Made by a program: the position numbers and the translations under genes. Of a DNA stretch of 64,000 nucleotides, positions 49,201 through 56,224 are shown in pieces. A model generated the notes under the pieces. It saw only the letters and a program-made list of their open reading frames with translations, ran no database searches and had not been told where the DNA came from. Origin of the DNA: a virus; IMG/VR virus record IMGVR_UViG_3300047557_002876, positions 1-64,000 of that record, one strand, 5' to 3'. Every line of letters starts with the position of its first letter. Within the stretch, counting starts at the first letter, position 1.

Positions 49201-52200
49201 TACTGTCGAATGGAACTGCAGGTCAACTGCTACAGTCTAATGGTGGAACTCTTGCCCCAAGTTGGGTATCTCCAGGCGGTCTAACTGTACAATTTGCAAC
49301 CTATGCAATAAACGCTGGTATTGCTACAAATATTAAAGGTGGAGCAGGGGGACAAATAGTATATCAGTCTTCTGCAAATAACACTGCTCTATTAAATAAC
49401 GGTTTAAGTGGACAATTACTACAATCAAATGGAGGCACTGCAGCACCAAGTTGGGTATCTCCAAGTGGTTTGAATGTTCAGTTTGCAACCTATGCAACAA
49501 ATGCTGGTATTTCCACTAATCTTAAAGGTGGTTCAGGTGGTTCAATACCTTACCAAACAGCAGAGAGCAGCACAGCGATGCTTTCTAATGGTTCTATTGG
49601 ACAATTACTTCAATCAAATGGAGGATCTGAGGCACCAAGTTGGGTAACACCATCAAATCTTACCGTATTACGTGCAAATTATGCAGATAATGCTGGGATT
49701 TCGACAAACATCAAAGGTGGCGCTGGTGGTGCAATACCTTATCAGTCATCAACAAGTATAACTACATTTTTAGCGAACGGTTCAGCAGGTCAAATACTCC
49801 AATCAAATGGAGGAATTGCAGCACCAAGTTGGGTAAATCCAACAAATCTTACGGTATCTAATGCTGCATATGCAGTAAATGCAGGTATTGCAACAAATAT
49901 CAAAGGTGGAGCAGGAGGTTCAATACCTTACCAAACAGCAGAAAGTAGTACGGCTTTGTTAGCAAATGGAACTGCGGGGCAATTACTACAGTCTAATGGC
50001 GGTTCTAATGCACCAAGTTGGATAAGTGTAACTAATCTCACTGCAGGGAATGCAAATTATGCAGTAAATGCAGGTATTGCAACAAATATTAAAGGTGGAG
50101 CAGGAGGTTCAATACCATATCAAACTGGAGATAGTAGAACTGCACTATTATCAAATGGAGTCTCAGGTCAATTACTACAATCTAATGGAGGAACTTTAGC
50201 GCCTTCGTGGGTAAGTTTAAATAATCTCACTGCAGGAACTGCAAATTATGCAGTAAACGCTGGTATTGCCACTAACCTAAAAGGTGGTGCGGGAGGATCT
50301 ATACCATACCAAACAACACCGGATTCTACCGCAATGTTGGCAAATGGATCTGCAGGACAACTATTGCAGTCTAACGGAGGCACTGCAGCACCTTCATGGG
50401 TAAGTTTAAATAATCTCACTGCAGGAATTGCTAATTATGCAGTAAATGCAGGTATTGCTACAAATATCAAAGGTGGCACGGGGGGGTCAATACCCTATCA
50501 AACTGCTGCAAACGCAACATCTTTATTGGCAAATGGAACTGCCGGTCAAATACTACAGTCCAATGGTGGAACTTTAGCGCCTTCATGGGTAAATCCATCT
50601 GCGATTTCAATATCATATTCACAATATGCAGATAATGCAGGTATCTCTACGAATATTAAAGGGGGTTCTGCAGGAAGAATACCATATCAAACAGCGTCAA
50701 ATGTGACTGCATTTATACCAACTGGAACTAATGGATTTTTCCTCAGGTATAATGCAACAACAAATACCCCATATTGGTCAGATATTACTGCAGATGTAAA
50801 TGTCCAAAATGCAGTATACGCAACAAATGCAGGTATTGCCACCAATTTGAAAGGTGGAGGAGCAGGTTCTATTCCATATCAATCTGGAGTAAATCAAACA
50901 GCAATGTTGGCAAATGGAACTGCCGGTCAAATACTCCAATCTAATGGTGGCAATAATCCCCCAACTTGGGTAACTGTATCTAATCTTACTGCAGGAAGTG
51001 CTGCTTATGCAGCAAACGCAGGTATTGCTACTAACATTAAAGGTGGATCAGCAGGTTCTATACCATATCAAACTGGAACAAGTGCAACTGCGTTATTGCC
51101 AAATGGAACTGCTGGCCAATTACTACAATCTAATGGAGGAAATTTAGCACCATCATGGGTATCACCAAGTGGGTTGACTGCTTCAAACGCTGCTTATGCA
51201 GCAAACGCAGGTATCGCTACTAATATTAAAGGTGGATCAGCAGGTTCTATACCATATCAAACTGGAACAAGTGCAACTGCGTTATTGCCAAATGGAACTG
51301 CTGGCCAATTACTACAATCTAATGGAGGAAATTTAGCACCTTCATGGGTAAGTGTAACTAATCTTACTGCAGGAAGAGCCAATTATGCGGTAAACGCTGG
51401 TATTGCGACAAACCTAAAAGGTGGTAGAACTTACTCAATACCATATCAGTTATCTGCAGATAATACCACTATGTTGGCGATTGGTTCTGCGGGTCAAATA
51501 CTTCAGTCAAATGGAACATCAAATCCCCCAAGTTGGGTAAGTCCATCTAGTATTTCTGCGGCAGCTGCTTCTTATGCTGCAGTTGCGGGCATTGCAACAA
51601 ATATTAGTGGTGGTTCTGGTGGTCAAATACTGTACCAATCTTCTGCAAATAATACCGCAAGACTTCCAAATGGTACTTCTGGTCAGTTACTGCAATCTAA
51701 TGGAGGTTCTTCCGCACCATCATGGGTAACACCATCAAATCTTACAGTATCTAATGCGACAAATGCAACAAATTCAACAAACTCAACTAATCTTTCCGGA
51801 GGTTCTGCAGGATCTGTTCCATATCAAACCCAGACCGGTTCAACTGCATTTGTTTCTCCTGGACAAACTGGGCAATTATTACAATCAAATGGTTCTTCCG
51901 CACCATCATGGGTAAATCCAACAAACCTCACAGTATCTAATGCGACAAATGCAACAACAGCATCAAATCTTGGGGGAGGATCTTCGGGTTCTATTCCTTA
52001 TCAAAATAGTTCCGGTTCAACAAGATTTGTATCTCCAGGAAGTTCGGGTCAAGTTTTACAATCAAATGGTTCCAATCCACCATCATGGGTAAATTTACCA
52101 GCAGCAATTAAGTCTTCAGTATCCTTTAGCAATAGTAATTCAGATCAGTACCTAGTATTTACTTCAGGTTCTGGTGAACAATCATTAAATATTGATTCAA

Positions 52201-52682
52201 ATCTTGTATACAATCCAGGAACTAATTTAATTTCTGGACAAGCAGTAACAATTAATTTCTTAGGTGTTGGTGTTGTCCCTGGATCAACTAGTGGCGAAAT
52301 ACGTGCCTCAGGGAACATTATTGCATATTATTCTGATGAACGTTTAAAAGAAAATATAAACATAATTGATAATGCACTATCAAAAGTTTTATCACTCAAA
52401 GGAGTTACCTTTAACTCAAATTCAGTTGCAGAAAAATACGGTTATGTCGATAAAAAAGAACAAGTTGGCGTGATAGCTCAAGATGTTGAAAAAGTTTTAC
52501 CGCAGATAGTTATTCCCGCACCATTTGACATTGGGAGAGATGATAATGGAAATGAATATTCAATAAGTGGAGAAAATTATAAAACAGTACAATATGATAA
52601 GATTATTCCACTATTGATTGAAGCAATTAAAGAGCAACAAAAAATAATTGAAGATATTAAAAAACAAATAGGAGATATTTAA
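46257..52682 (+). CDS. Giant tail fibre with C-terminal S74 chaperone, 2141 aa
   Basis: Fibre modules at the N-terminus (GIITGISIFDEGLIVGTGNS, VGVGTTRPTQELDVNGDIRL), then a run of 21 units from about residue 630 to 1945, each of the type NAGIATNIKGG...IPYQ...LANGTAGQLLQSNGG..APSW. The last 120 residues are an intramolecular chaperone of endosialidase type (peptidase S74): YYSDERLKENI, EQVGVIAQDVEKVLPQIV and YDKIIPLLIEAIKEQQ. That domain trimerises the fibre and cuts itself off. It shares N-terminal modules with the 6727 gene but has far more repeats. Coding is unbroken over 6.4 kb. Confidence 0.85.
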   Translation: MAKYGSGSKKVTPNSGLRTSRYQYLTLEDAEPNLGFTTEKVLPLKENYYQLVSFDGGTVYDRYWQVAPAGIITGISIFDEGLIVGTGNSINKIDFRGNIITATANNFGTISTITVAPPGNDTQLIYNSGGNFAASASLTFSSNTLSVIGLGSFSAGSLNQRVKVGISSNNVIDTTSGNLVLDANSGITSIKSVLVAGISTFIGSNQSNLITLSQTGSGNALFANGTVISGLGSIGVGTTRPTQELDVNGDIRLRGTIYDFNNDPGSPTQVLIKNILGGLEWVSQSTLVTGAGGTFTNIQFQNNAGLLDGADNFVYDPVTSRVGLGSTRPNYLLDVLGYSRFTGQVEISNLNVTGIATIATLGVSGLATTKDFRVTGISTIANLEVTGLTTSRNLIISGVSTLSSLGVSGLTTTRDFRVVGVSTLGITTTTNLTSQQLLVSGISTLGQIGISTNKVSSTFGNIIIDSTGGTTQVNDVLFVNDSTPSTTTTDGALVVSGGVGIKSGVNIGGNLSIDGNLQIDGASTFSSLGSFGSGLTVSAGTLTVLTTTESISKDTGSVIIDGGVGIEKNLYVGGLLSVTGIASFSDHILPTANESKDIGSIARKWNKIYASDITATTFNGSFLGNADTATYAINAGIATNLKGGSSGQIPYQSDIGRTLFTATGTSGFLLRSNGIGAPSWIDPTTLLVAYAVNAGIATNLRGGAGGSIPYQTSANSTAMLSNGTAGQLLQSNGGTAAPSWVNAALLSVSYANNSGISTNLKGGSAGQIPYQSDLDKTSFTATGTSGFILRSNGTSAPSWIDPGTLSVAYAVNAGIATNIKGGSGGSIPYQTAESTTALLANGSIGQLLQSNGGTNAPSWVTPSNLTVSNANFSNIAGVATYSSIAGVATYATNAGITTNLRGGAGGSIPYQSSANNTTFLSNGTIGQILQSNGGTAAPSWISPGNLTVQFATYATNSGIATNIKGGTGGSIPYQSSVDTTALLSNGTAGQLLQSNGGTLAPSWVSPGGLTVQFATYAINAGIATNIKGGAGGQIVYQSSANNTALLNNGLSGQLLQSNGGTAAPSWVSPSGLNVQFATYATNAGISTNLKGGSGGSIPYQTAESSTAMLSNGSIGQLLQSNGGSEAPSWVTPSNLTVLRANYADNAGISTNIKGGAGGAIPYQSSTSITTFLANGSAGQILQSNGGIAAPSWVNPTNLTVSNAAYAVNAGIATNIKGGAGGSIPYQTAESSTALLANGTAGQLLQSNGGSNAPSWISVTNLTAGNANYAVNAGIATNIKGGAGGSIPYQTGDSRTALLSNGVSGQLLQSNGGTLAPSWVSLNNLTAGTANYAVNAGIATNLKGGAGGSIPYQTTPDSTAMLANGSAGQLLQSNGGTAAPSWVSLNNLTAGIANYAVNAGIATNIKGGTGGSIPYQTAANATSLLANGTAGQILQSNGGTLAPSWVNPSAISISYSQYADNAGISTNIKGGSAGRIPYQTASNVTAFIPTGTNGFFLRYNATTNTPYWSDITADVNVQNAVYATNAGIATNLKGGGAGSIPYQSGVNQTAMLANGTAGQILQSNGGNNPPTWVTVSNLTAGSAAYAANAGIATNIKGGSAGSIPYQTGTSATALLPNGTAGQLLQSNGGNLAPSWVSPSGLTASNAAYAANAGIATNIKGGSAGSIPYQTGTSATALLPNGTAGQLLQSNGGNLAPSWVSVTNLTAGRANYAVNAGIATNLKGGRTYSIPYQLSADNTTMLAIGSAGQILQSNGTSNPPSWVSPSSISAAAASYAAVAGIATNISGGSGGQILYQSSANNTARLPNGTSGQLLQSNGGSSAPSWVTPSNLTVSNATNATNSTNSTNLSGGSAGSVPYQTQTGSTAFVSPGQTGQLLQSNGSSAPSWVNPTNLTVSNATNATTASNLGGGSSGSIPYQNSSGSTRFVSPGSSGQVLQSNGSNPPSWVNLPAAIKSSVSFSNSNSDQYLVFTSGSGEQSLNIDSNLVYNPGTNLISGQAVTINFLGVGVVPGSTSGEIRASGNIIAYYSDERLKENINIIDNALSKVLSLKGVTFNSNSVAEKYGYVDKKEQVGVIAQDVEKVLPQIVIPAPFDIGRDDNGNEYSISGENYKTVQYDKIIPLLIEAIKEQQKIIEDIKKQIGDI
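48142..52093 (+). repeat. In-frame repeat array, about 21 units of about 63 codons
   Basis: Each unit runs from NAGIATN through KGG-GGSIPYQ, LANGTAGQLLQSNGG and APSWV to a variable 10-residue linker. Unit spacing is close to 63 codons. The DNA is similar but not identical between most units. Ends are approximate. Confidence 0.88.
51039..51340 (+). repeat. Recent direct repeat inside the array (113 bp identical, 189-bp period)
   Basis: The segment 51039-51151 recurs without a mismatch at 51228-51340; the next base differs (A versus T). This is the clearest sign of a recent unit duplication in the giant fibre gene. Confidence 0.85.
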
Positions 52683-52683
52683 A

Positions 52684-54012
52684 ATGCCATTACCTTGCCC
52701 TGGTCCTGCACCAATCAGTCTTTTAGACATCCAAAATGAATTTGGTGGAGATCCATTTTTTAATTCTTATACCAGAATTGATGAATATTATCGTGGAGGT
52801 CAATATGTTGAAAATAATGAAACTAATTCAAGAATACCAACCTCCGGACAGATAAGTTTTGCTGACTTTTTCTGTTCTTCCGGAGAAATAGTAGTATTTT
52901 TAGATGGCAAATATGAAAATTTAATTGTTAGCAACGTATTTGGAACTTTATGGTCCTCTGTTAGAAGAAAAAAGTTAATCTTGGGTAGTAATGCAATTGT
53001 GTATAGTTCAAATGCTTCAAAGTATGCTCTAACTGCCTCTTCACCCAATGGAGGTCCATTAACTATAGAAAATAGGGGAAAAATTATTGGAGCATCTGGA
53101 TCTGGTGGTAATGCGGGAGTAGGTGGAAATGGCGGAAGTGCAATTAAATTTAATTCAGGTAATCAAAAAATAACTTTTATTAATACCTCTGGTGGTTTAA
53201 TTGCTGGAGGTGGTGGAGGAGGTGGTGCTGGTGGTAAAGGAACTGATGTCCGCATAAGTTCTGGGGCAAGTGGATTTGGGATAAATGGAACTGTGATTGC
53301 TTATGGAGGATCAGGTGGAAGTGGAGCTGGTTATATTGGAGCAAATTATACGGATGGAACATCAGGAACATCATCTAATCCAGAATTTACTGGTCAATTC
53401 AATAATTCATACGGGGTAAATTTATACGCATCTCTAGCAAGACTTGGTGCGACTCAAGTTACCAATTCAGGATCTATGAATTTGAATTTTTTTACTGGAG
53501 AATTTTCTTCAGCTATACAAATAACTAATTCAGGATCCATAAATATTGACTGGTATATTGCAAATAATACAAGTGTTGCTAACCTTTCTAATTCCGGGAG
53601 CATGAATGCTAACTTATATCTTCCAGGTCCAAACATATTTGCAACTGTTAGCAATTCTGGCACAGCAAATATTGATATAAGAGGTAATGTTACTGCAGTT
53701 AATTCAACAAGAGTTTCTAATAGTGGTGCCGCTACCATTAATAGATATTACGAAACTATAACTTATTCTCCAAGAGTAGATAGTTATTATATTAGATATA
53801 ACTTGCAAAATGGTTATAGAGAAGAATTTACTATTATACCATCTGGAGCAGGAAGAGGAGGATCTGGAGGTTATCTTGGAGAACCAGGAAAACGTGGAAA
53901 TGATGGAACAACATCAACTGGATTTAATGGTGGCGCCGCAGGATTTTCTATTGATGGGGTCAATAATATTACGGGTTCTAATAGTGGAACAATATATGGT
54001 CCAATTAAATGA
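52684..54012 (+). CDS. Glycine-rich adhesin-like fibre tip protein, 442 aa
   Basis: An N-terminal domain common in phage adhesins (PISLLDIQNEFGGDPFF, DEYYRGGQYV, TSGQISFADFFCSSG), a beta region with FLDGKYENLIV and GTLWSSVRRKKLILG, a glycine-rich patch (AGGGGGGGAGGKGTD at about 178-192), then five NSGSMN/NSGSIN-type repeats from about 260, ending in another Gly-rich part. This resembles receptor-tip proteins with loop-forming polyglycine. It lies directly after the S74-bearing giant fibre, as a separate tip gene would. It shares its N-terminal layout with the gene at 63620. Confidence 0.72.
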   Translation: MPLPCPGPAPISLLDIQNEFGGDPFFNSYTRIDEYYRGGQYVENNETNSRIPTSGQISFADFFCSSGEIVVFLDGKYENLIVSNVFGTLWSSVRRKKLILGSNAIVYSSNASKYALTASSPNGGPLTIENRGKIIGASGSGGNAGVGGNGGSAIKFNSGNQKITFINTSGGLIAGGGGGGGAGGKGTDVRISSGASGFGINGTVIAYGGSGGSGAGYIGANYTDGTSGTSSNPEFTGQFNNSYGVNLYASLARLGATQVTNSGSMNLNFFTGEFSSAIQITNSGSINIDWYIANNTSVANLSNSGSMNANLYLPGPNIFATVSNSGTANIDIRGNVTAVNSTRVSNSGAATINRYYETITYSPRVDSYYIRYNLQNGYREEFTIIPSGAGRGGSGGYLGEPGKRGNDGTTSTGFNGGAAGFSIDGVNNITGSNSGTIYGPIK

Positions 54013-54018
54013 CATTAT

Positions 54019-54026
54019 AATAAATA
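54019..54026 (+). promoter_or_regulatory. Late promoter box (AATAAATA)
   Basis: AATAAATA, 22 bases upstream of the ATG at 54049. Confidence 0.5.
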
Positions 54027-54048
54027 TTTCTGTTCTATCAATTAAATT

Positions 54049-54627
54049 ATGAATATGTCTTCTTATATTTTAGAAAATAGTTCTTTTGCCAGTGACATAG
54101 AATATGAATGGATAATTACAGAATTGCAAGTTTTATCTGAACCATTAAATGATTTCCATAATATTGTTAGAAGAATTAAATGGAGTCTGTTTGCAAATCT
54201 AAAAGTATCAGAAGAAATTTATAGTGAAATGATAATGGGCGAAAATACTATTAATATTTCAGAACTAAATTTAGATAATAATACATTCATTTCTTATGAA
54301 AATTTAACTCCAGATATTGTAATTTCTTGGGTTGATCAGATGAATCCAGAAGTCAAAGAAACAATAAAAAATAAGTTGTTAGATAGAAAGATATATAAAG
54401 TAAAAACTATGAGTCTTCCATGGGATTCATTTAATCCATTTTCAAATCAAGAAGAAGTTGCTGTAAATAATTCAGAGACTGAAGAAATTATTTCCACCTC
54501 AGAACCAATCGACATACAAAATTTTTCCCAAGATAATGTGAATTTAACTCAGAGTACAGTTTATGAAGACCCCCCTGAAAATTTCATATATGAAGGTCCT
54601 TTAATGGGATCAACCCAAACCGCTTGA
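54049..54627 (+). CDS. Hypothetical protein, 192 aa
   Basis: A helical acidic first half (SSFASDIEYEWIITELQVLS, NDFHNIVRRIKWSLF, DIVISWVDQMNPEVKETIKN) and a disordered Ser/Glu/Asn-rich end. No family is recognised. A possible second start is at 54055. Its own late box indicates virion-phase expression. It follows the adhesin, so a fibre-related or chaperone role is possible. The last codons overlap the early promoter of the next gene. Confidence 0.65.
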   Translation: MNMSSYILENSSFASDIEYEWIITELQVLSEPLNDFHNIVRRIKWSLFANLKVSEEIYSEMIMGENTINISELNLDNNTFISYENLTPDIVISWVDQMNPEVKETIKNKLLDRKIYKVKTMSLPWDSFNPFSNQEEVAVNNSETEEIISTSEPIDIQNFSQDNVNLTQSTVYEDPPENFIYEGPLMGSTQTA

Positions 54628-54652
54628 CATCCTGACCCAGATGCCCTATAAT
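54624..54652 (+). promoter_or_regulatory. Consensus sigma70 promoter (TTGACA-17-TATAAT)
   Basis: TTGACA at 54624-54629 and TATAAT at 54647-54652 with a 17-base spacer: a perfect match to the consensus. It should be used by the host polymerase straight after infection and drives the two small genes at 54678 and 54871. Confidence 0.92.
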
Positions 54653-54677
54653 ACTGGGGTAATCACGAAACGACCTG

Positions 54678-54869
54678 ATGCCCGCTGAGACAGAAGATTT
54701 CCTGACCCGTTGCGTAGTCGATACTCTTGCCCGTAAGTTTTATCTTTACTCTAGCGAAGGAAACGAAAGGATGGTAGAATGTGAAACGGTAGAGCAGTTT
54801 ATGAATGTTTTAGAGGTCGTTCGTAGTCAGGTTCACGAAGACAATCTTGCTTATTCAAACCCTTTCTAA
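54678..54869 (+). CDS. Small acidic hypothetical protein, 63 aa (early)
   Basis: MPAETEDFLTRCVVDTLARK, FYLYSSEGNERMVECETVEQ, then a helical end (FMNVLEVVRSQVHEDNLAYS). It is the first gene after a perfect early promoter, with its ATG about 20 bases from the predicted start of transcription, so the leader is very short. The function is unknown. Early acidic proteins of this size are typical host-takeover candidates, but I have no direct evidence. Confidence 0.72.
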   Translation: MPAETEDFLTRCVVDTLARKFYLYSSEGNERMVECETVEQFMNVLEVVRSQVHEDNLAYSNPF

Positions 54870-54870
54870 G

Positions 54871-55053
54871 ATGAAAACACTCACGATTGAAGAATTACAA
54901 GCAGACTTTGATGCTATTATATCCCGTGTTGAGGGAGGTGAGTCCTTTCTCATTAAAAGCGAACATGGTGATGCTATGTTGATTCCTTATGGTGAGTATA
55001 AAGAAGTTGACGACCTGATACGAATACATACGGATCACGAAGAAGGTTGTTGA
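54871..55053 (+). CDS. Phd/YefM-like antitoxin, orphan, 60 aa
   Basis: MKTLTIEELQADFDAIISRV followed by EGGESFLIKSEHGDAMLIPY. The opening helix and the 'I-S-R-V-E-x-G-E-x-x-x-I' strand match Phd/YefM antitoxins, which bind DNA through the N-terminus and neutralise Doc or RelE-type toxins with the C-terminus. Here the C-terminus is short (DDLIRIHTDHEEGC), and no toxin gene lies next to it. ATG 54871 is preferred over 54847, which is inside the previous gene. A role in blocking a host toxin is inference. Confidence 0.7.
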   Translation: MKTLTIEELQADFDAIISRVEGGESFLIKSEHGDAMLIPYGEYKEVDDLIRIHTDHEEGC

Positions 55054-55078
55054 CTTAAATCTCTAAATCTGCTATAAT
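55050..55078 (+). promoter_or_regulatory. Sigma70 promoter for the tRNAs (TTGACT-17-TATAAT)
   Basis: TTGACT at 55050-55055, a 17-base spacer and TATAAT at 55073-55078. It overlaps the antitoxin stop and lies just upstream of the first tRNA. Confidence 0.82.
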
Positions 55079-55096
55079 AGGTTTAGAGATTTTTAT

Positions 55097-55168
55097 GGGA
55101 GCATAGCTTAATGGTCAGAGCGGGCCCCTTATAAGGGCTTAGTCTGGGTTCAACTCCCAGTGTTCCCA
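55097..55168 (+). tRNA. tRNA-Ile(UAU)
   Basis: A 72-base cloverleaf: acceptor GGGAGCA/TGTTCCC, D stem GCT/AGC, anticodon stem GGCCC/GGGCT with loop CTTATAA (anticodon TAT at 55130-55132), T arm CTGGG-TTCAACT-CCCAG. CCA is not encoded. It would read AUA, a codon used heavily by this AT-rich phage and rare in marine Synechococcus. Confidence 0.88.
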
Positions 55169-55170
55169 TC

Positions 55171-55243
55171 GCTCCTTTAGCAATCTGGTGAATGCAGCGA
55201 ACTCATAATTCGCCTGAGGCGTGTTCGATCCACGCAAGGAGCA
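55171..55243 (+). tRNA. tRNA-Met(CAU), elongator type, or tRNA-Ile2
   Basis: A 73-base cloverleaf: acceptor GCTCCTT/AAGGAGC, anticodon stem GCGAA/TTCGC with loop CTCATAA (anticodon CAT at 55204-55206), T arm GCGTG-TTCGATC-CACGC. The G1-C72 pair rules against an initiator. CAT could be modified to lysidine and read AUA, but the neighbouring tRNA-Ile(UAU) already covers that codon. Confidence 0.88.
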
Positions 55244-55244
55244 C

Positions 55245-55277
55245 TTGACTATTATAATTCTTTAAGTTATAATAGTC
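55245..55277 (+). promoter_or_regulatory. Promoter embedded in an 11-bp inverted repeat, between tRNAs
   Basis: TTGACT (55245-55250), 17 bases, TATAAT (55268-55273). GACTATTATAA (55247-55257) and TTATAATAGTC (55267-55277) are perfect inverted repeats with a 9-base loop. The hexamers partly lie in the two arms, so promoter use and RNA folding or protein binding could interfere with each other. Confidence 0.72.
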
Positions 55278-55282
55278 TTATT

Positions 55283-55357
55283 GGCGGTGTAGCCCAATTG
55301 GCAGCAGGCACTCGACTTAAAATCGACACAGTGCGGGTTCGAATCCCGCCACCGCTA
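55283..55357 (+). tRNA. tRNA-Leu(UAA)
   Basis: A 75-base cloverleaf: acceptor GGCGGTG/CACCGCT, D arm TAGCCCAATTGGCAG, loop CTTAAAA (anticodon TAA at 55318-55320), T arm GCGGG-TTCGAAT-CCCGC. The variable region is only about 6 bases, short for a leucine tRNA, and the top anticodon-stem pair is C-C. It reads UUA, common in AT-rich genomes. Confidence 0.82.
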
Positions 55358-55374
55358 CTTAAAAGGCATATTAA

Positions 55375-55382
55375 TATAAATA
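55375..55382 (+). promoter_or_regulatory. Consensus late promoter box (TATAAATA)
   Basis: TATAAATAAT matches the T4 late consensus exactly, 23 bases before the HNH ATG at 55406. Confidence 0.65.
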
Positions 55383-55405
55383 ATAGTCAGTTTTCCTTTT
55401 AATAT

Positions 55406-55867
55406 ATGTCTAGGCGTAAATATACTGACGAGCAGTTTGTAGAAGCGGTTAAAACTTCTACAAGTATTAGACAAGTTTTATCTAAATTAAACTTAAAAGA
55501 ATCTGGCGGAAATTATACAGTTGCTCAAAAAAGAATAAAAGCATTAAACCTTGATGATTCACACTTTACTGGTCAAGCACATTTAAAAGGAAAAACTCAC
55601 AATTATAATAAAAAACCCATTGAGTATTATTTTACAGAAAACTCCTATCATCAATCATATAAACTCAAAAATCGCTTATTATCAGAAGGTCTCAAAGAAC
55701 ACAAGTGTGAGTGTTGTGGTATAACTGAATGGAATGGCAAACCAGCACCTATTGAGTTAGACCACATTAATGGAAATCATCAAGACAATCGTTTAGAAAA
55801 TCTTCGTATTTTGTGCCCCAACTGCCACGCACAAACTGATACTTATAGAGGTAGGAATAAAAAATAA
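55406..55867 (+). CDS. HNH endonuclease, 153 aa
   Basis: N-terminal helical part (KYTDEQFVEAVKTSTSIRQV) and RIKALNLDDSHFTGQAHLKG, with CECCGITEWNGKPAPIELDH, INGNHQDNRLENLRILCPNC and HAQTDTYRGRN forming the HNH core: C-x2-C, ELDHINGN, then C-x2-C. The N-terminus resembles a small DNA-binding helix-turn-helix. It is a probable homing endonuclease next to the tRNA cluster, a common insertion place. Third HNH gene in the window; target unknown. Confidence 0.88.
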   Translation: MSRRKYTDEQFVEAVKTSTSIRQVLSKLNLKESGGNYTVAQKRIKALNLDDSHFTGQAHLKGKTHNYNKKPIEYYFTENSYHQSYKLKNRLLSEGLKEHKCECCGITEWNGKPAPIELDHINGNHQDNRLENLRILCPNCHAQTDTYRGRNKK

Positions 55868-55870
55868 ATA
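55863..55870 (+). promoter_or_regulatory. Late promoter box (AATAAATA)
   Basis: AATAAATA overlaps the HNH stop, 19 bases before the ATG at 55890. Confidence 0.45.
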
Positions 55871-55889
55871 AGACAACGGCAAAGACCAA

Positions 55890-56192
55890 ATGTCTTATAA
55901 AATTACAAAAGAATATTGTTGGTATAATGAAGGAACTCAAATAGTTCTTATGTATTTTATCAACAATATTCCTTTTACTTTTGATGAATTGCCAGAGGGT
56001 CATTTGTATGACCAAGAATTAATTAAACTCGCTGATCAACAACGTCAATATAATCCAGAAGATCTATATAAATCATCATTCTATCTTATAGATGAAGAGG
56101 CACATCCACTTCTATTTACGGTTGATTTAGAAAACCCAGAAGATCTTCCAGAAGATGTTCCCGAGTTTGATGAGGAAGATTTGAGTTCATAA
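55890..56192 (+). CDS. Hypothetical acidic protein, 100 aa
   Basis: MSYKITKEYCWYNEGTQIVL, then MYFINNIPFTFDELPEGHLY and an acidic end (LENPEDLPEDVPEFDEEDLS). Mixed beta/alpha with no membrane span. Not recognised. It has a late box on each side and comes just before a giant fibre gene, but nothing in the sequence links it to fibres. Confidence 0.62.
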   Translation: MSYKITKEYCWYNEGTQIVLMYFINNIPFTFDELPEGHLYDQELIKLADQQRQYNPEDLYKSSFYLIDEEAHPLLFTVDLENPEDLPEDVPEFDEEDLSS

Positions 56193-56195
56193 ATA
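56188..56195 (+). promoter_or_regulatory. Late promoter box (CATAAATA)
   Basis: CATAAATA overlaps the end of the previous gene, 29 bases before the ATG at 56225. Confidence 0.5.
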
Positions 56196-56224
56196 AAAGA
56201 TAATGAGAACTCAAAAATAGAAAA

